DNA of 64,000 nt from NCBI GenBank assembly GCA_002633025.1, contig NMRB01000778.1:151034-215033 (forward strand), read 5' to 3'. Made by a program: the position numbers and the translations under genes. The stretch is from Notospermus geniculatus. Taxonomy: Eukaryota > Nemertea > Pilidiophora > Heteronemertea > Lineidae. How positions within the stretch are numbered: position 1 is the stretch's first letter; each line of letters starts with the position of its first letter. Positions 8,327 through 20,300 of the stretch are shown one piece after another. Below the pieces are notes generated by a model. It saw only the letters and a program-made list of their open reading frames with translations, was not told the DNA's origin and did no database searches.

Positions 8327-11300
8327 ATGGCTAAATTTAAGCAGAAAAGCATTCTGATGAAGTGTGAACCATTCGTCCACGTTCTGACATCGAGAAAGAG
8401 GGATGTCAGGTGTGAACACTGCTTTCTGAGGTGATTTCATTTTGATGCAATTTTCAATCTGTCACTTTCATGACTTTTCTGTTCACCCATTCCAGCAGAA
8501 CCGTGCAAGCGCCATCCTCATGTCCTTGCACCTGTCAAAAGTGACGACCCGCTCATCTGTCTTTGTAGGCCTAAAAAGAGGTTGTTAAGGTGTATCTGAA
8601 GTGAATAGATACTGGTAGGTGTACATGTCAATATAGGTATACAATGTATAGAATGCTACCCTGGTGGTTTCAGGTATCCCCTGCCCCGCCCCATCGCGCA
8701 CCCAGGAGAGATCACAGGTTCTTGTGGTTCGATACTATACTAGGGGACCACAAATCCTTACACACTTCACTGAAAATGTATAGAAAAACAAAAGGTATGA
8801 CACTAAGTGTCATACCTTTTGTTTTTCTATACATTTTCAGTGAAGTGTGTAAGGATTTGTGGTCCCCTAGTATAGTATCGAACCACAAGAACCTGTGGAG
8901 AGATAGGCCTACATCCTGCCCAATCCTGTTGGCCAAATATGGGCAGGGGTTGCGCTAGCCTGAAAAATGTGTTAGCCACTGTGGCTAACTGACTCTCAAT
9001 TTTTTTAGCCACATTTTAGTTGTGTTAGCCACTGTGGTGAACCAAGCCCAAAAAATTATTAGTCCACATCTGTTGAGTCTGAGCCAAAGTCACTGTGAAG
9101 CATGGAGGGTGTTGTGAGCAAGACTACTACACATGACTAGAAAGTCTACGGCCTGACCATGTGCTTTTGTTTTGACTGGAAACTGACCAGGTGGCTTTGT
9201 TGTGTTTGGATTTGGACTGTTCCACTTTCAAGTGTAGGGGTTGCAGGAACCTGTTACATTCAGTCTTTGCATCATTAAACATGCTCAGGTATGTCAATCA
9301 CCCCTCTGAAATTATGGGCTTTCGCCACAGTGGCGAGGTCTGTTGAAAACATTATCGCCGCCCAGACATTTTTATCGCATTGGCGAACGTGGCGAACGGC
9401 TAGCGCAATCCCTGTATGGGTCTGGCTGCATAGTGGCCACCCTCCTCAGGTGTGTCAGGCATCCCTTGCAAAACTTCTGGCTCCACCCTGACTACCAGCC
9501 CCCCTCAATCCAGCCCCCAGGCCAGCATCATTCATGGTACCTATTCTTTCAGCAAAGAAAATCTCCAGAGATGCTCAGCTTGTAAAGTGGTTAAATACTG
9601 CAATAGGTCATGTCAGGTAAGGAGATGGCCGTTTATCTTCAGAAATCAATCAGGAAGACAAGTCACTAGGTGGCAGTTTCAAAATCTTCACAAACCTATT
9701 TGGTGATAGTCTCTCATCTAGATGTACAGTAGAACCTCTCTATTAAGGACACCTCTAGGACTGACAAATGCTGTCCTTAATTGAGAGGTGTCCTGATTAC
9801 AGAGGTTGAAATGAATAGAAATGACCAGTTTGGGACTGAACATTGGTGTCCTGATTGGAGAGGTGTCCTCCTGGCAGAGGTGTCCGTTAAGGGAGGTTCC
9901 ACTGTAGTTCCTGGACTTATTCTTTTTACAGCGCCAGGGATGGGACGTTCACAAATTAGAATGCAAGTGTCTGCAGAACGTATCACCTCATGTCCCAACG
10001 GAGAGCGCTCGCATCATGTTCAGGCTGATTATCAAGCACAAGGTTGGCATTCTTGATTTTCCTACTACCGGTACATGTATAACATTCCCTTACAGTGGAA
10101 CCTCTCTATTAAGGACACCATTGGGATTGACAGATACTGTCCTTAATTGAGAGGTGTCCTGATTACAGAGGTCAAAATAAAATAAAATGACCAGTTTGGT
10201 GTCCTTAGTGGTGAGGTGTCCTCCTGGCAGAGGTGTCCACCAAGGGATGTTCCGTGGTATTTCCATACAAAGAACTGATCGTGGTTCCATTGTTTACCTA
10301 AATATTAATTGAAAAATACTCATCTTCTTTCAGAATGGAGAGTTCAAATCTCTTGATAATGCCAAGATCAGATGTTTTGACGATTTTCAAGATCGTAAGT
10401 CTGAATTTGTCGTAACTGATAAAATCTCTCATAGCTAGCATCAATATCAATCATAAACTTCATTAAGGCTGATTTGGAGAGTCTGGGGCAATTCCGTACT
10501 TGAGCTCATCCTTATTGAGGTTATCCAAAATCTGGGGTAGTGCGTCAGGCACAAGTCTTACTGACTCCTGTGGTCGGAGCCTAGTGTAGATGGCAGCACC
10601 GATGGTAAACCAGAATGCATTGAGATCACCAGGGACAAAGCTGTCTCATATTTCCCTCCAACTCTTTTCAGACTTCAACGAGATAAAACAGGATGAGGAG
10701 AAATGTCAGCAGTTCATGGAACTACAGCAGACGTTAAAACAATTCACTGAAAACGTGATTGATCTTCCCCCTGTGGAGGTCTTATTCATGATATTTGGGA
10801 GGGTGAGTGTGTTCGTCTTTTCGTAACCAAATAAGGCCTGTCAGAGTGGTGCAGTGGCATCACTGGCGCCAGTCACCTCTGAGGTTGTTGATAAATTCTT
10901 GATTTCTGAGCTAGAAATGTAGGTGACTGATCTCGTAGCATCTTGTTTTCAGGTGTGTATAAACAGTTTTACCATCACAGATGCAGAGATGCTGCCAGTA
11001 GGTGTCGGAGTTTATCTCAGGTCGGTATGATACGAATGACAGGTTCTGTAGGCCTAGCTGTAGGCCTGGAGAGTAGGCCTAGCAGAGTTTAAGCAGTTAT
11101 GAAACATGACATGATGAGTTCCGGATTTGAAGTTTCCTTCAATTAATTGCTATCGTTTGTTTCCAGTGCATCAATATTCGACCACTCGTGTGATCCTGAT
11201 GCTACGGTGACCTTCACCGGGACAACCCTAGAGGTTAGAGCTCTCAGAGACATTCCTCACGGAGACATCTCAAAGGTAGTTGTCTGTGATGAGTCCTTGT

Positions 11301-14300
11301 GATGCTGACACACCATCGGAGACCTAGATTGACTTCTTGCTTATTATCATTTTGTGTGTCAATTTTGTGCTTTTGTGTATCTTGGATCGGAGACCAAAGA
11401 TGTTTAATCCATTGTCCCAGCAGTGCATACACAGATGAGGTATCTCAAGTCAAATGTGTAGCAGTGTCACATACGGTCGCATGGATGCCTTCTGCTGAGT
11501 TCATCTGACGTTCCGGTACCTGTCGCCACTGCTCATTCCCAATCTACTGATCATTGTCACTAATTTAGTCTTCAAAAATGTTATTGTGTATGTTTCAGGT
11601 GCGCATCAGTTACATTGACCAGTTGGCTCCGAGAGATGAACGACAGGCATCCCTCAAGAGATATTACTTCAGATGTGATTGTGTCAGATGTAAGGACAAG
11701 GAATTGGTAAGTAGACTTCAGCAGTAGTCATTAGATGGCGTTAGGGTGGTTAGGGTTGAAGTTAGAAATAGGGAGAACTGCGTGAGATGCACTCTCATAC
11801 CTGCAGTCAACTGTACTGAAAGGAACCATAAGTTTATTTTACAAAACTTTTAGCCAGCTTATTCCTTGGCTAGGCCCCACTTACCACCGTCAGCCCGCCT
11901 CAAGGATGTTCTACCTAGCAAAACTCCAGAGCCGGTTCGAGAGAAGAAAAGCAAATTGTTTGTAGTTGATACTTTATTTTCTAAGAGTGAAGAATCCATT
12001 CTACCACACTTTCTCTAGGAAATCTAATGCTGTTCATTCTGGTCTTCAATGGTTTCAAACTGACTTGCTATCATAGAAATCTACTCAGTCTATAGTGATT
12101 TTCTTCAGATACTTTCAACAGATTGAAATTGAACATTTTCTAATTCTACTGAATTGTGCTACAGTACGCAGATGGAAGAGGTAGTGTGATATTATATTGT
12201 TGAATTGTGTAATTATCGAAGTCCTCGTGTTGAGGAGAAGTAAGTTTGAAACCAATTCAAGTTACAACACAACTTAAGTACATCTCCAAAAACATACGAC
12301 AACATAATTGCACACATTGCTATGTTCACAACAATGTCTTGAAACACATCCACAGTTTGTGAGACCGATAGTAGTCCGTGTCATCAGAAGCACGTCTGGG
12401 GGTCATCAGAAGACAGTTACCTACTTGCGGGAGGGGCATGTTGTCATGATGAATATGGGCCCAGGACGGGCTTCTCTTACACGAGATGATGACAGCCCTT
12501 GCATCTCTGTTACTCAAACAATTAGACAGATAAATAAATAAATAGATAAATAAATACATAAATATCTATGCTAGAATCACCATAAATTAAGCAGTCTTGA
12601 ATGATAGGATAAATGTGAGGTGGTCTAGGAAAACCCGTCGGATGTCGCATTTGAGGAAAGTGTTAATGGCCTTGGTGAACCCACACATTTCAATAGCTGA
12701 AATGTGCTACGTGACAGGTGAACAGTAGCAGATCAATGCACAGGCAAATCTAACAACCTTTGTTGATCATTCAGCGCCTTCCGACGGGGTTTTCCTAGAC
12801 CGCCACACAAATATCAGCCCTTCATGACTATCGCAAGTACAAAGGACGATTTTTGACGATACCAACCAAGAAACACTGAATCTGACACATCTGAAATCAT
12901 CTAACAGTTCTAATAACATAAAACATCTAAAAACAAAAACAGTCATAAATAAATTACATCTCACGCTAACAACACTCTTTCATTAGTCTTATATGACAGG
13001 GAAGGCCCCAAATGTTTTCATCCAGGCAAACCAAGCATACACAGGTTTCGCTCAGAGAAATATCAGAAAATCTGTGAAAAATGACTAGAAACATGTATGT
13101 ATCAAACCAATGAATTTCTGAAAGGGAAATAGGCCTACTTCATCAGCATTTGAAAATGTAACCCTTTCATGGTGCTGCTTGCACTTAGTCATGGTTGACA
13201 AGACTTGGAATCTGAAAATTCAAGGGTTATTTTGGTTCTACCAAGCACTGGCAGATGGCAGCACTGAATTGTGAGTCCCGTTTTACCGGTCAGGCTTGGT
13301 TACTTACAGTGCATCAGTATTAATAGATCCTTGATGATATGTGTATATTTTGCATGTTCTTCCACTGGCACATCTTTTACTCATCCCTGAGATCATGGCA
13401 GGCAGACATCCATGTTTTGTTGCATAGTTGGTAGAGGCGTACTGTGTCGGCATCCGGTTCTGTCAAGGCTAGCAGTCCGGTATCTGATATTGCCACACCC
13501 GTCGGTCCGGTCAGTTCTTTCTTCTCCAAGAGGTTGTGGACTGTTTCGTCGTCTGTGTCTATTATCATCAGCATCCCGTTGGTGCTGTCAGCGGCGATCA
13601 CGTACCCATCGCGATGGATGCAGAGACCTTTCAGCGATGCCTTTTCATGCGGCGGTTTGTACTTTGCGACAGCGTCACAACTGCTTGTGAATTTTGTGAT
13701 GCAGTTGTCTCCAACGTCGGAGACGTATATGTTGTCATGGCGGTCGATAGCAACGTGGCAGGTACCGTAACAACTGATACCCTTGTTGTCATGGAGTTTT
13801 GACTCGGTTACAAGGATGCCATCACTTGAGAACTTTACTATGGAATTCTTGAAGAAGTCGGTCACAATATATTGTCCGTTCTTGTCAATGGCGATTCCGC
13901 ATGGGCAACAGAAGTCGCCGAACTGCTGATACTTCTTACCCCACCTGTCATAAATCTTGACACAACGGTCCATGGCGTCAGTTACAACTATCTTCCCGTC
14001 GTCTGTCGTAGCGATGGCACGAGGTCTCAACACACCCTCGCCAATCGTACGGACGTAATTCCCCTCGAGATCGTAAATCTGAAGCCGGTTATTCTCCGTG
14101 TCGGTGATAACGAGTTGGCTGTCTGGTAGGAATGCAACGTCGTGTGGGAAGCACTGTTCACCGGTCCAAACATTGGTCGTTGTGAACTTACACAAGAAGA
14201 TCAGTTTGCAGCTTTCCAACGGTGACATGGGGGTCGGGGATGAATCCTCATTTGCATTCACGCTCAGATTCACGTTTTCGATCTTACCGAGCCGTATAGC

Positions 14301-17300
14301 TTTTCTTGCAGGGACGAATTTACTTATTTTGACACATTCAGAGAATCCAAAATTGTCAAGACAGTGTTCTTCCAGGACGACGTTAATCTTTGAACTAAGG
14401 TCCTTGTACGTTCGGAGAATCTCGCGTTCATTTTGTCCATCAAGGAGTTGTCGGGTGGAGATGAATAGCTTGTGCAGGGCATCATGGTAGCTATCCAAAT
14501 TGTCCTTCTTCTGACGCATGTTGGTAACGCTCGTGTTGTAGTCAGATTCTAACCTCGCTAACAACAGCGCCTCTCGTTTCCTCAATGCCAAGGTCAACTC
14601 TTGTGTCCTCATTTTCACCAGGTCTGTCGACTCGGAGAAGATGTTTGCCACCTGGGACTCGATGTCATCAAGGCTGTGCGCAAACTGTTTGATTTCTGTC
14701 ACCTTCTCTTCCAGACATGCCACGCGATCTTTAAGCCCCTCTTTACACTGATTTACCCCTGTCGCCAGGTCGGATATCGCGTGACCTGAATGCTCACCAA
14801 GGATCGTGCAACAGGAACAGATCGCGGTGCAGCATTCCTGACAGAAATATTGCACAGTCTCCAGGATATGTTTACTGCACGTGAGATTCAAGTCCGTCAC
14901 TTGAAGCAAATCAAACTTCCGATGCTTCTTCAAGAGGGCGCTACTGTCATGCTTTACGACGCACCCAGAACACAGATATTTTGTGCACTCGATGCAGTAG
15001 GTTGCCGCCGTGATGTGCCGTTGAGCAAGTTTACAAATGTCGCATTTCTTTTTCGACACATCACGACTTTCCGCCTGCTGGACTTTCTGCAATAACTCCG
15101 ATATGCGTGAAACTTTGAAGTCGTTAGGAAATCCTGCTATTCCATTGGACGGAACCATGGTTCGTGTTCGGCATGTCGGACACGATATCATATCGTAGAG
15201 CGAGAGGGCGCTGTCGACATTCTCGAACCTCTGAGCTTCATACAAACCTTGGAGGCAGGGGGTGCAGAATGTGTGCAAACATGGCAATGTTTTAGGACTT
15301 TGTAACGTATCGTAGCAGATAGAACACTTTAGAAGGTCGTCCAGCTCCTCGTCATGGTGATGGGCACTTGCTTCCAAAACTACAGCCGTTGCCATAGTGA
15401 CCAGTTTGTGTTGCTTTGAGCCTGGAAGGATAGAATATGAGGAGAATAAGTTGTCATGGAAACAAATCACAGAATGAGGCTGGACTCGTGACTTGTCTCC
15501 CGAACAGGAGCGACACTTCATCTTCGACTCCATTGATCTTTTTCCTGTAAAGACAACTTCTAAGCGAGGAAATGTTATGGAAACGTCCTTGTAGGCCTGG
15601 AAAGTTGAAGCAGAGAGGGAGAGCTAGCAATGTTTTGCCATCAGTTACCGGTAGTCTTACCCACTCCAGTTCGACCACCCGCTGAGTCACGCTTGTCGCT
15701 CATTTTGAAGAGGTGCAAAAAAACATGACCACCCCGTCACGGTTCTTCTGACCTAATCACAAAATGGTGGGAGTTGGATGATTTGCATGATATTTCCCAC
15801 ACACTGACGGTGCAAAATAGTCAAAGCTATTGATAGTATTATAGCGAGCGCTTCGAACTTCCCTGTGCTTGTCTGTCTGGCTATTGTGTCCTGATAGCGA
15901 AAATAGAAAGCTGTCTAAAAACAAGTATGTCTGAATGGTGATCATTGATCAGAGCTTCTGGGCAGACTAGGGGGGCCATCATTCAGATAAACACACTGTT
16001 CGTTGGATTCATAATCCCCTGCAGTGTGTGGAGGATTACACTTTGATCAGTGGCCAAAGATTACAACTATGTAACAGTGTTCTAATTTATAAAGTATTTG
16101 GATTGCGGTTATGTGCTTGAGCAAGCAAGGCACTTCAGAGTAACAAGTGACACCTCTTGTCATTAAACATTTACATCAGCTTTAAAAGAATGTTAGTAAA
16201 TGTTATGGGTGTCATGCCATCATTTTCCCAAAGCCTCCAGACCAGACGTGTAATTGAATTGAAGCCATTAAATGATTGTGTAGTGACAGGTGTATCATAT
16301 TTTTACCTCACCTTCAGGGCCTGAAGCCAAAGCATTATCGGCCCTGTTAAGTATGGACAAGGTACAAGGCACCACAGTTACTGTCCCATGCGACAGACGT
16401 TGGATAAAGTAATCAAGAAGCAATGAGAAAAGGGTCAAAATGTAAAAAAATGGTGCATATCTCTCTTTGGAAATGATGTCTCACTTGAGATCTACAGGGT
16501 GGGCCACAGAAAGTGTCCCTCGAACAATAGCATTTCTATTGTTTCGCTATTCTATTGTTTCGCTATTGTTCGAGGGACACTTTCTCTCACCCACCCTGTA
16601 GAGAGAGTGACTGTGCAGAAGAGAATGCGTTGCTACCAAAATACCATATCCAGCTGATGTCCTACCTTGTTCAAGTTATGTTTTCGTCAAAAAGACATTT
16701 TACCTGGTTGTTCGGTCATGCACTTCCTGATGGATGCATGTCATGCGAACTCATCGATCCATTGGTCCTGTAGTGCCAGTGGTCTGATGTCCACACATAT
16801 GACATCGTGTAAATCCCGGGATATTGACAGCCCATCTGCCACTACCATGACAACATCGTGTTTGACAGGTACTATATTATTTGTACAAAATGACACTGAT
16901 TGATTTCGCCCTAGGTATTCTGTAATTCACTTATTGCTGACAATAAAATCGATGGTCGTTTACAATTTTCGATGCAGACAAGCAGGTGATTATGAACGAA
17001 CGTTTATTAGACATAGGATCAGAATATATCAATCCATTTTGGTGTAGTTCAACACGTTTCTAAGTTAATCAGTGGTCCTATAATATTCACTCCTCTACTT
17101 CACCGCACACAAACGATGACAAAGAGAGCGAGCACTAAGAACCTCTGATATTCTCAGGATGATAGCTCAGGTCAACTGCGCACATTTTGCAAGTATGTGG
17201 TCTGTTCCTCAGTACAGCGATTCTTGGTGTGGTACACCTGCAGCTGCCTTCCACTAGAGTTCTAAAACTTGGTATACAGGTACCTCAAGTAGCTACCTAC

Positions 17301-20300
17301 TTTCCTGGGCTGACCGCACAGAAAGTCCGATAGTGCTTTTGGTGCCTATCGGCGATTTAGCTAATGGAAAAATGTGTTATAACTAATTGCCGATAGGCAC
17401 CGGTTGCACTATCGGACTTTCTGTGCGGTCGGCCCTGGCCAAAAGTGAATGAGTCTAGGATCAGGAAAGAAGGAAAGTAATTTGGTTTGATTACAATTTT
17501 GCATGCAAACTACACATGAATTATTCATTGACTCAGGTACTGGTCATGCTTCTTGGACATGCTGGAGGTTTCACGACAAGGTTGGGTTGGATAAAAAGTT
17601 GAGATTAATATTTTAATAAATGATGGATATGAGTGTGTTGGCTGTATGTTTCCCACGTGACATCGTAAAGGCCATGTTGGCCGTCAAATTTCCTGAAGGA
17701 ACGTCACGATGACATTATTTCGTGTGCTGTCTCGTCACGTCAGGCGTAATGTCAATCCACGTGTAGCACCCTTGATGCCAGTTTGCGTCATTTTGACAGC
17801 CAGTCACATGATTTGATGACATCAGTGGGATTCCTTTATAGAGAAGAACTAGGTGAAGTGAATGTATTGTAGGAGGAAACTGGAGTGCCCGTGCAAAAAC
17901 CTGTGCTGTCAAAGAGAGTCGCGCGCTCTCTCACAAGGGAATCAAACCTGGATCCTCAGAAGTGAAAGGCGTGCATGTTTCCCCTGCATCACTGTGAGGC
18001 TGTGGTTACACCGAACGCGATGCGTTGATGCGCGCATCAAAGTCTGTTATTTTCCGCCGCACTGCACGCAAACAAAGGCTTCCAAAGCATAAATCGCGCA
18101 CGTTGCCCTGTCGCACGCGAATTCGCGTTCGGTGTATCCCTAGCCTCCCAGCCCATTTAGCTGATGAGGGCCACACCCATTGATAACCAGGTCTTGAAAA
18201 TGACAGATAGACGACACCAAAGATACATGCATTCTCAGTAATATGTCACTCACCTGGTGTAAACTTAGTTCAGCAAAATACCGGCAGCCGAATCAATCAT
18301 CACATCTTGCTTGTATAATTTCCTCACATAGCCAGCTTTCTGATCCTAAACCTTAACCATTCAGTGATACACGTAACACGCAGCTGCTGCATAAGCTACT
18401 TAGTATCTGCATATGCAGCATACGTAAACTGCAGCTGCTATTGCTCTATTGATGAATCCGTTGCCTCTGGTCCATGCAATCTAAACCTCTTATTGTCTCC
18501 TTTCATTGTTCCATTGAATTCGTCTTAGTATCTGTCCTCTGCGGGGTCAGTTGGAAAGTCTCGAGCGATTCTGCAGCACGATGGTGTCTGTGATCTCCCT
18601 CAACCCAGGCACACCAATGTCTGATGAATTATAAATAATTGGGATTTCTGATGCATGAATTACTACTCATATTCTACACACGCCAGGTGTTCAGTTTACC
18701 TGACAGTGTGGCTGTTACTTCTGCTGAGTTAACCCCCACTTCAGGCTACATTCAGATCTGTTGAAAACCTGTCATCCCTGTCCATCCCTGCCCGCCTCCA
18801 CACTTACAAAAGTTGGCCATACCTTGGCAGGATTTCTATTGTGTTCTATTGTTTAGACTGCTGGGATTTAGCATCTGTGGACTTTTGTGCATTCAATAAG
18901 TGGGGGGTGCAGCTAACAAAAAGAATATCCCATTCATGTTGACAATGCCAACACACTGAGCAAACGACAGCATTATTCTCTCAAAGGCATAGCTTACATT
19001 TATCAATACTTTATGGTGTGCTATATCAAAAGAACCAATAAACTATTGTGATAATCACTAGTGAATATTTCTGTTTGGGGACAAGCTAAATGCTAACTAA
19101 TTACAAGACCTTTATGAATAAATTCATGTTCTGATTACCTTGTAATGACTATTCTTGTCAGGTTGGATTTAGTACGTGATAACTTGTTTGAAAATCATAA
19201 ATGTCATGTAGTCCATGTTGACCATGATGCGGTTTGTGGGTTAGCATAAAAAGTTTGTTGCTTGACTGACATAAAGGTAACTTGCCACCAGCTTAAAACG
19301 TACACCTGGGCCCAGTTGCACAAAACTCACGATAGCACTTGGTGTTAGCGCTAATTTTATGTAAAATGACGTAAAAATCCATTGTCTTTTTACGTCATTT
19401 AACATAAAGTTAGCGCTAACACCAAGTTAGCGCTAACATGAGTTTTGTGCAACCCAGCGCTGGCTGTCAGATTGGTGCAGTGGAAACATCGGCGCCTGCC
19501 ACCTCTGACGTTCCGGGTTCAATCCCCAGTCAGATCCACACTTCTTGTGACAGAGAGGGCAGCTCTCCTTGACAGTGCAGTCCAGGTTGCAACGTTCCAG
19601 TGTGCTCCTGAACTAGGCCCTGTCAATTGTCTCAATCAGAACATTTTTTGGCAAATTTTCCTGGTTCTTCATTGCAGAATGACCTGATGCTGTGTTTGAG
19701 CTGTCCGACAAAAACCTGTAATCAGGTTATCCTGGCATGGATGGGTAAGCATAAGTTGGATATAGCCCTGTATTTTGTCATCAGTTGATGTCTGCTTAAT
19801 CTTTTTTTGCCTCACCTCTCCAATGTTTCACTGCCTTTGAATCAAGGATGGTATCTAGATTCTACTCACAAAGAGTCAAGAATTCACTCCCTTTTGCAAT
19901 CACTCTGGTTGATGTACCATCTTCCGACTTTCAGAAGTATGTCCCGAGTGCAAGGTTAAAGTCAATGGTGCTGATTACCGAAGAGAGAGGCAGGGTGCAG
20001 TGCACCGTTGCAAGGAGACTTATCAAGCTGTTGCTGAAGAGACAGGTATGTACCAAGGAGGATCGGACAACCGGTCACGTGATGTTTCTGCTAAGGTCAA
20101 GGTCATGTAAACAAACGCACGTGGTTACTCAGTGCAAATCAGCGTAATTTGAAGGCTGATTTCTGCGTGAAAATAGGTATATTTATCATTTTCTCCAGAT
20201 TTATATCATTGATTATTATCAAAATGAATGTTTGATTGCGCAAAACACATTTTTCTGAGCAGTCCTTTTGAGAATTTATCTCCTGCATGATGCCTTCGCA

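Noticed and set aside
8644-8958. Reading frames on both strands across 8700-8900
   Set aside because: They are mirror products of a palindromic transposon and give the same peptide on each strand.
13412-15095. Several plus-strand frames opposite the left TRIM exon, and minus-strand frames at 48148-49525
   Set aside because: They are shadows of the TRIM coding sequence, with no domain content of their own.
15396-15533. The 46 codons upstream of the TRIM RING as part of the protein by read-through
   Set aside because: A good acceptor (TTCCAG) lies inside them and they change more between alleles than the protein does, so they look intronic or untranslated.
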